Shown one piece after another: positions 23,690 to 35,639 of a stretch of 64,000 nt of DNA (within the stretch, counting starts at the first letter, position 1; each line of letters begins with the position of its first letter). The notes under the pieces were generated by a model that made no database searches, had not been told where the DNA came from, and saw nothing but the letters and a program-made list of their open reading frames with translations. The position numbers and the translations under genes are program-made. The DNA is taken from contig JASJFT010000001.1 in NCBI GenBank assembly GCA_030770425.1, forward strand, positions 372,001-436,000. The letters run 5' to 3'. Origin of the DNA: Darksidea phi (Eukaryota > Ascomycota > Dothideomycetes > Pleosporales > Lentitheciaceae).

Positions 23690-24994
23690 ATGGCATCCCA
23701 CGCTGCACCCGCAGAGCCCAATGACGAAATCGAGCTGCAACCATTCCGCTTCCTAGACCTTCCTCGGGAGCTGCGGGATTGTGTTTACGAACACGTACTT
23801 CATTTCGGAGACATTCACATACCCGATCCATGGGAAGGACTGTGGCTTGACCCGGAACGGAGAGAATACAATCTCGAAATCCTCCTCGTGAATCGACAAG
23901 TCCATGAGGAAGCGAGTGCGGCATTTTACACCCTCAACACATTCAACATCGTCGATTATGATGTCGCGCTTTGGTTCTTTGAAGGTAGGTCCACGGATGC
24001 TCTTGCGAACATTCGATCTCTGACTCTAAATGTGCGGGAGGAGTATGACGAAGAACTTCCATATTGCGATTCACTTCGAAAATGCGATCAAGCTAATTTT
24101 CGGGAGCTCTGCGAGATCTTCAGCAGTCAGTGCCAAATTCGAAATTTAACTCTGTTGATCAAGAATTGGGAAACTTGGAGAATCAGCACTTTTCGTGAAC
24201 CTAATATTGCGGCTTGGGTACACCACCTTGTGTCCATCAAGAACTTGCATAAATTGCACGTGTGCTGGATGTTCGAGGGGACACCCTTCCTTGATATAGC
24301 TCTTTCGTCAATCAGGTTGATGCGCACGAGCATGCTGCAGAATGGAGGTTCAATGTCGAGACAACAGGGCATTCGGCTTGCTATACTTCACGAAATGCTC
24401 GCAATGCCCGGCGGGGATAATACAAGAGTCTTTCAGCTTCAGATGGACATTGACCGGAACGGGAACTCCAACTTCAAGCGTCAAAAGAGGGTGAAGGTCA
24501 TACCCTACTCATGGTGCAAAGAGTGTGGTCCGGTACCCGTCTGTATATGCGGTGAGCGTCCGCCATGGCCGCCAGAGGGTTGCGTAGGACGCTGCGGAGC
24601 TGCTTTCACACCGAACTGCCAGTGTGGCCAACCAGGAGCTATTCAACGCTGGGACAGAGCTAAGGCGCATACAATCGTCCAGCTCCACCACGGCGACAAC
24701 GAAGCCGTCCCGAGCGAAGAAGTCGTACGGGACAGCAGGAAGTGGGGCGGTGGACCGCTACAAACCTACGTCCCGGAAGATGCCACTGAAGACGACTTCT
24801 ACAAAGCAATGGAGTTTGCGGAGGCCGGGTACGAGCTTGTAGTGCAAGGACCTAATCAACGCAACCATGTGGACAGGGACTTCGGCGACTATGTGGACAG
24901 TGACTTCGACGACAATGACATCGATCTAGATGCTCGCGGCTTGAGCGACGTCGATGACGACGAGATGGCGAAGAAGAGGAGGAGAATAGCATAG
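23690..24994 (+). CDS. F-box/2EXR-like protein with cysteine-rich insert
   Basis: Single exon, 434 aa. The N-terminal part PFRFLDLPRELRDCVYEHVL, followed by LLVNRQVHEEA and FYTLNTFNI, is the pattern of the large fungal family annotated as F-box or 2EXR-domain proteins (leucine/proline box then a short repeat region). The function of most members is unknown; an adaptor role in SCF ubiquitin ligases is possible. Between residues about 275 and 320 there is a cluster of Cys (CKECGPVPVCICG, later CQCGQPG) that could bind metal. The C-terminus is very acidic and ends in a short basic KKRRR stretch. I chose the ATG at 23690, close to the conserved box; the open frame extends further upstream without an ATG in a better place. 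Confidence 0.72.
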   Translation: MASHAAPAEPNDEIELQPFRFLDLPRELRDCVYEHVLHFGDIHIPDPWEGLWLDPERREYNLEILLVNRQVHEEASAAFYTLNTFNIVDYDVALWFFEGRSTDALANIRSLTLNVREEYDEELPYCDSLRKCDQANFRELCEIFSSQCQIRNLTLLIKNWETWRISTFREPNIAAWVHHLVSIKNLHKLHVCWMFEGTPFLDIALSSIRLMRTSMLQNGGSMSRQQGIRLAILHEMLAMPGGDNTRVFQLQMDIDRNGNSNFKRQKRVKVIPYSWCKECGPVPVCICGERPPWPPEGCVGRCGAAFTPNCQCGQPGAIQRWDRAKAHTIVQLHHGDNEAVPSEEVVRDSRKWGGGPLQTYVPEDATEDDFYKAMEFAEAGYELVVQGPNQRNHVDRDFGDYVDSDFDDNDIDLDARGLSDVDDDEMAKKRRRIA

Positions 24995-25504
24995 ACTGCG
25001 TGTTGAGACAACAACCCCAAGGATGACATTGATCCCATATCGTCGCATGAGCAAGCGTGTTGAAGCTCACTTTATCTTGCGCAAAAAGTCATTTTCACCG
25101 AATTTCGGATCTATCAAAGGCCGAAGGACTGAATAGCTACAAGGCATTCGTAGTCATACTAGATACTTTGTGCGGCTTCGTTTTGCTTATGTAGGGTCCG
25201 CGGTTGTCTTCAACCTTGATTCGCGGGAATCTGCCTCCCGTAGATGTGAAGGACTAATGGGCCATCAAAAGTGTATACATACATAATACATCAATTCAAA
25301 ACTACGAAAACTCCTCTAGAAATGCTACACTATGCTCTTCCACCAACGTGTTTATGCCCAATGCAAGTAACATCTCACCTCGTGTCATAATCCATACAGA
25401 AACAGCACAACAAAAAGGGCACCATAAAACCAGCTTCAATCGACCATTCCACGCCAGGCCATAAAAAAAAACGCCATTCCCTTTACACCTCTACATCTTT
25501 ACAT
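24995..25504. other. Intergenic stretch between convergent genes
   Basis: 3' flanks of the F-box/2EXR-like gene and the mannosidase gene; no further gene recognised. Confidence 0.5.
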
Positions 25505-28500
25505 CTACGTCGGCCTCCTCAACGGATGCGCCTCGGTATTAAGCACCCACTCATCCAAACTCACAACGCTCTCGTCCGCAAATAGTAGATAAAAATACTT
25601 CAGCGTCTCCGCCATCCAAAAGCTCTCCATCTCATCCTGCAATGCGGGAGAAGTCAATGTAACGTCGTCGATAGCGGAGTTGCCGAATTCGGCTGCGGTA
25701 TGCGTATTGATGGCTTGAAACATGTTCCAACCGGCTTCCCGATAGTAGGGGTCGCCGGTTATACGGTAGAGATACCACACGGATTCTATTGCTTCGGGTC
25801 TGTTACAAGGTTAGACGTGGGAAAGAAGGGGGCTGGAGCTTGGGGGAGGCTTACCGAAGTATGTAGTTGCGGGATGATATCTTCGAGACGCCAATAGGCA
25901 GACGTTCTTCTTCGATACGATTTTTGACATACTCCTTATGTGAAAGTGGTGTCTTGGGCGAGTATACAGCTGGGAAAGACGGCATAATCTTGCTGGGTAG
26001 AGGGCTCTCTTCTTCCAATGGATGCTGGACTCTGGTCGGGGGCTGACCCTCTGTTACTTCTGATTCGCCATCTAGAGAGTCCTTCGACGGAGAAATGTTG
26101 TAGCTGGGTATTTTCTTCGGACCGGCGTCCTTCTCTTCCGCATGTTGAGCTACATGGGCAGGTGCTTTTTTTGGCGCCGGTCTCTCGCTCGGATCCGGAA
26201 CGACAGGCTCTGGCGCGTCTTCTTCCTCGGCATCGGTCAATTGTCGTTTGTCCAGGACTTCGAAGGTTGGTGTCGGTCGGGCTAGAGTCTTCGACAGAGC
26301 ATCCATTGCGCCTACGCCTTCACCTGCGATGGGGGCGAGGGTGGGAGTAGGAGTCTCAAAAGCTCTAAGTTCTGCCTCGTATCGCGAGCTTGCACTTGCC
26401 ATCTGCTCCTTGTATACTTCCATCGCCTCTTCATAGTAGTCTAGCCTTTGCTTCTCACGCGGATCCAGCACCTCCCAATACGTGGTTTCATTCCAGGCGC
26501 AATGCTCTCGGTTGTCACAGGCCACTGCGTGGAAAGCTTCCGGCATGATGCCGGTAGCCGTCATGCTGTATGACCATATGCATCCTTCCGTAAGCTTCTT
26601 CGCAACCTTGAGATCATCGGGTCGATTAAAAAGCTTGGCGCCCATGGCGAACATACCGCCAGCAAAGCAAGTCAAATGAGTGTTCTCGGGTTGGAGATCG
26701 CCAACTGAAGAGTTGTCGGAAGAAGGAACAAAAAATTTGCCGGACATGAGGATGTCTTCTCCGTTTGGAAGCATGGGGCGGAAAATAAGATGTTTCTTAA
26801 CGACCTCGATGGACTTCTCGTACATGATTTTGTACTTGTCGACTAGACCACCTAGAAGCATGTACTGTTTGGGTAGATATTCGTAGGTGGAGTCCGACAT
26901 CCCACCGAGCGTATACTCTTCGGAACCATAGTCAGAGGACCACGCGAAGCCTTGCTCCTCGCATACGGGAGGCATCTCGACGGGATCAAAGTCGTCGAGA
27001 GTGGATGTAGGCAAAATATCATTTACTGGAGTAGAAGTGGCCTCAACTGGGGACGCTTCTTTATCATCAATGTCAAGCTGACGCTTCTCAAGACCAGAAC
27101 CTCCAGGCCAGACAAGGGGCTCTTCTACCGGAGGCGTCCATGTCGGATTTAGTCCATTCGGCGTGAGCACAACTGGGGCAGGCACATCCAAGGGTATATA
27201 TTTGTGGCCTCCGGGCGAGAGCTTCTCATCTTCAGTAGGAGTGGAGGTCTTCTGTGGCTTTTTGATTGGAGGTGTCTCTTGGCTCTTTGCCGTGGGGTTC
27301 TCCAAATCTTCCACCACAGGATCTTCTGGATTGTATATTGGAAGCGGTTTTTGAAGAGGCTTGTTGGCCTCCGTCATCCAGTCGATCCTTTTGCAACCCG
27401 ATGCATCCAAGTACGTAGGCCACATACCCGGCAACCTGGTCTTGTCCTGGAACTCGGCGAGATTGTCCGTAATTCGTGCAACAGCGTCGTACCACTTTGG
27501 TTCCCCGGTGAGCTGGGCAAGGCGAGTGAATTCTACAGATAGCGAACCGATCTCAGCCAATACCACGCGATTACTGGCTCGGTGGTTATTTGAGGAGAAA
27601 CTTCTACTATGCGTTAGCTAGAGTAGTAAGTGTAGGAGTAGGTGACTCACGGCTGCCAATAATAGTACGTCTCGGGCATCCGATTCGGCGTGTCGAATGC
27701 GCTGATGAGTACCTCCGCAAGCTCAATTGCTTTGTCCAGCAAACTCTTGTGCTTCTTCCCGCTAATGTCGTATGCCGCAAGTAGTCCACCAAGATATCTG
27801 ATCGTTGTTTCGAACAGCGGGATATCGGGACGTGTAGTTGTCGTGAAATCGATTTTATCGACCGCTTTGACGGCCTCTACAAACTCCTCTTTGAGCCCCA
27901 TAATCCATAAGGTATCCAGCGAATCTACTAGTGTAGCGCCCCAGCCCGCGAACGGATCCCTCGAGTTACCGGACACGGGGGATAGTTCGTCCTTCAACCA
28001 TGCATGCTCCTTGTAACCATTCCATGAACGTTTGGCGACATTCCGAATAATGCCTAGCTTCGACTCACGATCTACCTTCTGGGAGGGCGACTCTTTCTTG
28101 AAGTCGAATTGTATCCTCGGCAGCGGCTTCGGTTTCGCAGAAGGTAGTTTAATGAGGGATTCGGTCGGTACAGGGTATTTTTCGCTGTGCTTCTCCCAAT
28201 GTACGGCGAGGAGCGACGACAACGCCGCAGCATCTGCAGTACCATTCGACATGCCACCGGGAACTCCATGATAGATTGGCGGAATCGCGTTTGGTGTCGG
28301 CTTCGCAGCAGGTGTATCCGCCTCTAGCGACGTCTCGGGAAGCTTGTCAACTGGACGACTGACAGGCGCAATCGGCGGGGGCGTCTGCTTCGGCCGGGGT
28401 GTCTTCGCAGCTGGAACCTCAATTTCTAATTTCTTCGATTCTCGCGCAACCTGCGGCGTGGGCTCCCACTTTGCCTGTGGCGAATCCGCATTCTCGCTCT

Positions 28501-28627
28501 TCCCTTGCTCTAGATGATGTACCGCTTTTTCTGTCCACGACGAATTAGAACTGCTAAACTTGTATAGCGCGATAACGGTAATGACGGCGAAAGCGAGGAA
28601 TACGCGATATCTGCGTAACCGGAACAT
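25505..28627 (-). CDS. GH47 class I alpha-1,2-mannosidase, long form
   Basis: Type II membrane glycosidase that trims mannose from N-glycans in the ER/Golgi. Exons 28627-27651, 27600-25855 and 25799-25505 give 1005 aa, about twice the core enzyme. A short basic cytoplasmic tail, a membrane anchor at about 8-24 and a Pro-rich stem come first. GH47 blocks then follow in order: [89 protein letters not shown] and finally NTEAHP, whose Thr binds the catalytic Ca2+. Two long low-complexity inserts (about residues 405-535 and 730-905) interrupt the barrel in surface loops, and each contains a KRQL dibasic site. Intron 1 (50 nt) joins WQP to FSSNN. It is probably a Golgi/ER processing enzyme; an EDEM-like role is less likely because EDEM proteins are usually lumenal. 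Confidence 0.92.
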
Positions 28628-29306
28628 GTTGGCTGCCGGCGCAATTCGGTGAGTCGCGTGCGCTGCGCGTGGAATAGGCGGACGAAAGAGGTAAGGGGCG
28701 GGGCGGTTGCTACGAGACGGGCGCCATTTGAGGTGAATAGAGGAGTGAAAGGACAAGTAAAAACAGCGCGACGCAAGCGACGCTGTGGAGTACTAATAGG
28801 ACGCTTGATGGTGCAGGTTTGGACACCGTCCACGGGCTTGGCTTTCCGAGTAGCCCATGCTCCAGACACATCTAGGGCGGGAGTGCCCCTCGCCGGACGC
28901 TTGGGGCCCCTTCCCCTAAAAGACGAATGAGTTTGCACTTGGGGTTTCGCCGCAGATTCCACAATATTGAGAGCATATATGGCACACATAACCCTACGCA
29001 CTCCTCTTCTAATCGAGGGTTTTCATCAAATTCCCGATCCCCACTTCAAAGGTCACGATTTGGATACTGCCCCAAGATAGTTTAGCTGATCCACACTGAA
29101 TTAAGCTTAAATGCGACCCTGGCTCATTAGGGGTTGGGCGGATCTAGGGGTAATTCGGTATATTAAGTCACAAGCCGCTTCGTACTATACATTGCCTGCA
29201 ACCAGACTTGCCGAGGCGTTGCCCCGCGCAGCTAGAATTTCCGTATCATTTGTACAGCGTTCGCTTTGGTATAGTTACTTGCCACGCTACAAGAGACCCC
29301 CCCTCA
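28628..29306. other. Promoter region of the mannosidase and 3' flank of CCT6
   Basis: No coding sequence supported. It must contain the mannosidase promoter (minus strand) and the CCT6 3' UTR. Confidence 0.5.
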
Positions 29307-31376
29307 TCACTGCCCTTCGCCCGGCTCCGGTTGCCGTCCCTGGTCGACAAGTTAGCGTATATAGCCTCGTACGTAGTAATCAATCCTTACCATCTGTCGC
29401 GCCTTCAACATCTCGTCGCACAAGAGTAGATTGGACGCGATTCCAGTACTGGATGCAATGGCATTGCGAAGTACCCGGAACGAGTCGTAGACACCCATTT
29501 GCAGAGGGTCCATGGCTTCACCAGTGGCCAGGTCCAGCCCCACCACGTTGCCCTCCGCATATTCGTCTTGCAGCGCAGCCACTACGCATCTGTTAATTCC
29601 GGCGAGTTCTCTGTGGGGGAGAATGACGCTTACACGAATCTTGAATGTCGTGTCCGGAGTTTGCTGCCAACGTCTTTGGGATGACGAGCAACGCGTCCGC
29701 AAACGCGGTGACGCCCCATTTCGCCTTTCCTTTCACAGTCTTGCGGAAGCTTCCGCCTGAAAGGTGAGCGGCGCAAGCGATCTGGAAAGCACCTCCACCC
29801 GGAACCACACTCTTATCCACAATCATGTTGTAGACGCTTCGCAGACCATCTCGAACTGCGTCCTTGATCTGCGTGATTGTGTGTGAATTTGGCCCCTTGA
29901 TAAGCAGTGTCACAGACTTGGGCTCTTTCACATCCTCCTACATGGTATTAGACATGTACGAGTGTGGGAATTCATGCGACTTACAATGAACGTGTATTTC
30001 TCCTCACCCAGCTGGTGCTCGTAGACGAGACCTGCCCATCCGAGAACAGCTGGCGTCAGATCATCCACGCTGTTCTGAGCAGTTCCGCCGCAAACGAGTT
30101 GTAGACGTTCCATGTTCCTCCTCTTCGCTCTCCTCAGTGCAAAGATGCCATTCTTGACCAGGACATCGAGACTAAGTGGATCGATACCCTTCTGGTTTAT
30201 TATTACGAAGCCCTTCTTGGGGTCATCGCCGCACACTTCTTTCTTCAGTTCAACTATCTTCCTCAGCTTCTCGTCTACGAATCGCCGCTCACTCTCGACA
30301 AGCTTTTCCCTTTGTTCTGCACTCGAGTAATAGAAACCCGAGTTGATCTCGGATTTTTCGTACTCCAAACTGACATTGAGTGTGAGGACGTAGGCGTTTT
30401 CGACACGTTTCGGCATGTCTGGGTGCCTAGCACCATGATCTAGGGCAAGGCCTCGGATGAGCTGCGTGTCGGCGGCGGTCCGGTGTTGCATTGTCATGAT
30501 TTCTACCATGTGGAGATCGGGCTTCACATTCGGCTGGTAGATTGCGAGGACGGCATCGACGATATCGGGAGTAAGCTGCTCAGCGAGACTACTGTTCAGC
30601 TTTGTCGATAATGACGTCCGCGCCACGGAGAGCAGGAGTTCCCGATCTACTTCCTTGTTCAGCTTGAACTCGTCAAGGAACTTGAGTGCTTCTGTCTTCG
30701 CAATCTCGTAACCGTCTGTTATTATCCGCGGATGGAGCCCTTCAGAAATGTATCGGTCCGCTTGCTTTAGCAGCTCGCCCACTAGCAACACGACTGATGT
30801 TGTTCCGTCGCCGCAAATCTCATCCTGTGCGGTAGCTGCCCGGGCGATCATGACCTGCAATGTCTAAGTATCTGTAGGCGCTAGCGCTTCGATCGAATAC
30901 GTACAGCGGTGGGATTTTGGATTTGCTGCGGACATGTTAGCCTGCTCGACTTGGTCGCGGTTGGGTACAACGAACCATCTCCTTCAACAAGACACTTCCG
31001 TCTTTGGTGAGCTTGATCTGCGCCACCTCGTTAGATTAGTGATTCTCTACTTTGGAGATCACGACATACTCCGCCAGCACCATCGACAAGCCTGTCTAAA
31101 ATCAGCGAAATTTGGTAGGGTAGGAGGGGCAAGCTCACATCTTCAAAGTACCGCGGGGTCCTAGGTTCGAGGCTAACACCTAAGTCGAGATGAGTACAGT
31201 TGCGATTTGAAGCTGTGCTATCGTGTCTTACCTTCTGCAGCCCCTCGCCCGCTGATATGTTCACCTGGAGAGCTTCCCCGCGCCGCTATTTATCTGTTAA
31301 CTAAGTTCAAGAGCTTGGATTAGGTGTAACTGACCCTCGACTCAGCCTTAGGGTTGAGAAGCTGTGCGGCTGACAT
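29307..31376 (-). CDS. CCT6: Chaperonin TRiC/CCT subunit zeta (CCT6)
   Basis: One of eight subunits of the cytosolic ring chaperonin that folds actin, tubulin and WD40 proteins. Ten exons on the minus strand: 31376-31335, 31285-31232, 31179-31139, 31091-31070, 31017-30976, 30925-30905, 30854-29985, 29937-29634, 29581-29391 and 29339-29307, total 539 aa, the normal length. Motifs include LLNPKAESR at the start, [16 protein letters not shown], the ATP motif [15 protein letters not shown] and the C-terminal [10 protein letters not shown] and SNLLLCDE blocks. The first six exons are only 21-54 nt, and all join in frame. The start is the conserved MSAAQLLNP. The gene is divergent from NOP56 across 264 bp. 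Confidence 0.95.
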
Positions 31377-31640
31377 GACGAACAACTATCTAGTTTGGGT
31401 ATATTGAGTGCAAAGGGCAAGCAAAGCGGGGATGCGAAAGTAGAGGACTGCTTGTTTTCGTGTATGCCTGTCGCGTCCCAAATTTCTAGCGGGCAAACGA
31501 TGATCCGTTGGCTTGGCACCGAACTTTTCTTCGAGCTCCCACAGCGCCCATCGTGAACACCCACGCCAATTCCCCGCACCACCATCGCGTAGAAAGCTCG
31601 GCCTGAAGTTAACATACATTCAGGCTCCGCGACATCCATC
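31377..31640. promoter_or_regulatory. Divergent promoter CCT6 / NOP56
   Basis: The 264 bases separate the start codons of a chaperonin subunit and a snoRNP core protein, both growth-regulated genes. No TATA box is clear. Sharing of control elements is inference. Confidence 0.6.
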
Positions 31641-33347
31641 ATGTCGGTCGACTATCTCCTCCACGAAAACCCGGTTGGGTATGCGGTATGTACTTGAGCT
31701 GCCCATATAGCTTCTCCGCAGCTAATAGTTTTGTTCTAGGTCTTTAAGGTCATTCACCAGCCTGATACGATTGGAAACCGCTTGAAGGAAGTGCAGGCCG
31801 CCACACAGGATTTGGACAAATTTGGCAAGACAGTCGAGCTTGTGGGCTTATCTCCGTTCCAGGGCACGAGCGATGCGCTCCAAGAGATCAATGATGTCAG
31901 CGAAGGCATCATGAGCGACTTCCTCCGGGCGACTCTGGAGACCAACCTCCCAAAATCCAGCAAGAAGAAGGCCATAACCCTGGGTGTGTGGGAGAAGAAC
32001 CTTGCGGGCAGCATCAAGGCCGCATTCCCCAACTTGGCTTGCGAGACGGGAGACACTAACCCAGTTGTGGGCGATCTTCTGCGTGGCCTTCGCCAGCATG
32101 GCCAGAAGTTGATCAAGAAGCTACAACCCGGCGATCTTGAGCGATCTATTGTGCGTTGCGATCACTCCTGTATCTTTCAACTGAACTAATACGTAATAGC
32201 TGGGCCTAGGTCACGCTTACTCCCGTGCTAAAGTCAAGTTTTCCGTTCAGAAGCACGACAATCACATCATTCGTATGTTTTCTGCTGCGCGAGTTCAAAC
32301 CGTGGCTAACTATCTGCAGAGAGCATTGCCACACTAGATCAGATTGACAAGGATGTCAATACCTTTGCTATGCGCCTGCGCGAGCAGTACGGCTGGCATT
32401 TCCCTGAGTTGAGCAAGATTGTTTCCAACAACGACCAATATGCCAAGGTTGCTCTCCACATCGGAGACAAGACCCGCCTAACTGACGATGACCTCCACGA
32501 TCTTGCGGCAATCGTGGACGATGATGAAGGTGTAGCTCAGGCGATCATCAAAGCTGCGCGCACTTCCATGGGACGAGATTTGTCCGAGGCTGACATGGAG
32601 ATTGTCATGGCTTTCGCAAAACGCACTTCTTCGTTGGCCGCTTATCGCAAGCAACTCAGCGGTTACCTCTCCCACCGCATGAGCACCGTTGCTCCCAATC
32701 TGGCCGCGCTCATCGGTGACAGCGTGGGAGCACGACTTATCTCCAAGGCTGGGTCGCTGACCAATCTTTCGAAGTACCCTGCCTCGACTGTGCAGATCCT
32801 TGGTGCGGAGAAGGCTCTCTTCCGTGCGCTGAAGACCAAAGGAAATACGCCCAAGTACGGTCTCATCTACCACTCGTCGTTCATTGGCAAGACTGGAACC
32901 AAGTCCAAGGGCAGAATATCCCGTTTCTTGGCCAACAAATGCTCCATTGCGTCCCGAATCGACAACTTCTCAGATACGCCAACGTCAAAGTTTGGCGAGG
33001 CGCTGAAGCGTCAGGTCGACGAGAGAATAGAATTTTATGCGTCGGGTGCAACGCCAACGAAGAATTCGACAGTCATGCAGGCGGCGGTGGACGAAGTCTT
33101 TGCCGAAACCAAGGACGAGGATCCCACTGCACATGCGGCTGAAGACGCGGTAATGGCTGATGGCGTCACAGCGGGGGCTACCGAGCAGACGATGCGCAAG
33201 GAGAAGAAGAAGAAGGAAAAGAAGTCGAAACACGCCGAAGCTGAGGCAGAAGCAACGAGCGAGAAGAAGTCTAAGAAGGACAAGAAGAGAAAGCATGGCG
33301 ATGAGGATGGCGAGGGCAAGAAGAAAAAGAAGAAGAGCAAGGCCTAG
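31641..33347 (+). CDS. NOP56: Box C/D snoRNP core protein NOP56
   Basis: Nucleolar protein that, with Nop58, fibrillarin and Snu13, guides 2'-O-methylation and processing of rRNA. Exons 31641-31685, 31740-32150, 32200-32272 and 32320-33347 give 518 aa. The N-terminal NOP5NT domain starts [15 protein letters not shown]. The coiled-coil/NOSIC part and the Nop domain follow, including [52 protein letters not shown] and [22 protein letters not shown]. The C-terminal 60-70 residues are a KKE/KKK-rich tail typical of Nop56/58. The VFKV and HAYSRAK wording favours Nop56 over its paralogue Nop58. All introns are 47-54 nt; no snoRNA-like insert is seen in them. Confidence 0.95.
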
Positions 33348-35244
33348 ACGGGCTTTGCAGCTTATGACCACGCATTCTCTTTGATGGGTAAAGCGGTATC
33401 TCTATTCACAGGCGACTTGGCGTTCTTCGGCGGGCGGTGCTACCCAGCGTTCGTAGCGCGGTGGGGCGACGTTTCTTCGGGTCGGGCGTTTCGAATGTGG
33501 GGGTGCACGTTGTGAGATCAGGCTGACAAGGCCTAAAGAGGACGTGGAGGCTTCTCACACGATAGTGAATTGCATGTCTCCCGATATTAGACCGTTGACC
33601 TGGGCTTGTGATGTGGACGTGTTGCAGCGGTGGGTGTTCGTTATGACCGGATCCGTGGTATCCGCGATTTTGTGTTTCAGCTAGTGCAAGGTACGCGTTC
33701 CAGAAGATGTTGCTCTGACGTGAGTGGACACCTCGCTGCAGCAGCCGACTTATACCCGTACACTGTCGGTTTGCAGCTGGTGGCTAGGCATAAGTTTGGG
33801 TAGAATGATGGTTACTGTCGCTCTAGCTAGCGTGTAGACGTCAAATGATCATGGTCCCATGGATAATTACGATACTTGCTAAGCGTTGTCTCAGTCGTAC
33901 GCGAGAGCAATTCTTGGCAAAGATGCGTCGCTCGCCTCTGCTACGTGGTGCACTGCTCAAAGCCGGCGCTACGAAAGCACATCGCAAGGTCGATAGGGAT
34001 GCCGGGGTAAGGGACTCGTTCTGCTCGGAGATATTTTCGAAGCTCGACTGTGGTGCAGGCTGCTTCTGGCGCATGCAGCTGTTTCGGTGGGCTTGCAGCG
34101 ATGGCACTGGCCAGCCGGGCGCCACATGCTTCCACGAATGGATGGAATCGAAGCGGGCGGGGATCAACACTACGTACAGTACACCTCCTGGCTAAAGACG
34201 AGATGCATATCGCTACTCTACATATTGCAGCGCCCTACAAGACGGCGGCGGTGTCGTCGTCATCGCCGTCGTCGCCGTCAGGCCTTGGACGGGCCAGACT
34301 GCGTAGCGAATGAGACGGTCTGACTTGATATCAGGCGGCTATGCGGTTCGCGGTTGTGTGGCAATTCCGATGTGGCTGGAGCCCGTGAAATGACAGTCGA
34401 CATCTCGGAACGGGCAAGACACCATCTCTGCTGCTTCATCAACTCGGGACCTGTGGCCTGAGCAGACCGGACATGGTGTCGACAGCGTCGAGAACGAGCG
34501 AACGAAGGCATCCTCGGGCGCCGTGGGCGACGTCAAGGACGTGAAGGTCTCAGAGGTGCCGTCTGATATGCCAGACTCGCTCGCACAGTTAGTTAGCTCG
34601 GGCAGTCCTAGGGCTCGCTCCAAGGAGGGCAGTCTCCTTGTCGGCAGCCAGCGTGAATAGGCCCAGCTTGTCGCTCGTCTCTGGCGTATGCTCCATTTTC
34701 TCGTCGTAACCGTACCGTTGCCCGTGCTTTTGACTGGCCGCGCCCATGTCCCAAGTCAGTCGTCGCCCTTTATACCAGCAATCCCCCTCAGCACCCACGC
34801 CCCGAGCCTCTCCTTCTCTTTTCCACTTTCTTTCCTGTACAGATCTCTCCTGTTGCGCCCATACGTCCATCGATACCGTGCCCTCTGCGCCCGCAGCCAT
34901 CGAAATCGCGCCCGAGAAGCAACTGCGTGTTCGGGCTCCGTGCATACGGCCTGCTTTGGGCCATCTCCCGCCGAGCGCCCGGCGTGCACGTCGATTTTCG
35001 TGTTCTCGACAGCGTCCGTGGTGGGAGCGCGGTACCACGAGCTTTGGTGTTGAGTCTGCCCACCCGCCCTGCCGGCCACATCCCCCCCACGCATTCGATT
35101 GGGCAAACCTGTGCCCGTAGGAAAAAAAAGTGTTCGATAGCTGGATTCCCCTTTGTGGACGTGCATCCGCAGTTTTTGTTGTAGACGTCTCCCGCGTGCT
35201 TCTGGGGCTTTGGGGCGCTGCATGGTTTTTCGTGTTCTGCAGCC
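33348..35244. other. 1.9-kb stretch upstream of HPC2
   Basis: No coding sequence supported; the longest frames on the minus strand (34756-35748) are shadows of the CAG-rich HPC2 gene. From 34760 to 34860 the plus strand is strongly C/T-rich after a TTTATACC element, which may be the HPC2 transcription start region and would imply a leader of about 400 bases. Confidence 0.5.
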
Positions 35245-35606
35245 ATGGACTCGATTGAAGTTGGCTCCTCGCCTGGCAGCCTGAGTTCGCCGCCCCATTC
35301 GCCGGAGCAGGGCACTCCCAATAATTCCACGATCCGAGTCGCGACGGCTAGTGTTGGTGTTGCAGCGAGCACGCCCACGCCAACGTCGACACCGCGGTTG
35401 ACCCAGTCCGGCGCGGTTCGCAAGAAGCCCGGCCCAAAACCCAAGCCCAAGGACCCCAATGAAGAGAAAAAACCCAGGAAGCCGCGCAAGACGGCCGAGC
35501 CCAAGGACGCGGCGGCTGCTGCACCGGCGCCGCGCAAGAGGAGAACGAAGGCGTCCATGGAAGCACAGGCGGTGCTGCCGGCGCCCGTGGAGGAGACGCC
35601 CGCTCT

Positions 35607-35639
<33 letters not shown>

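Noticed and set aside
31641..33347. Identification as NOP58
   Set aside because: The N-terminal VFKV wording, the central blocks and the length match NOP56 better than NOP58.
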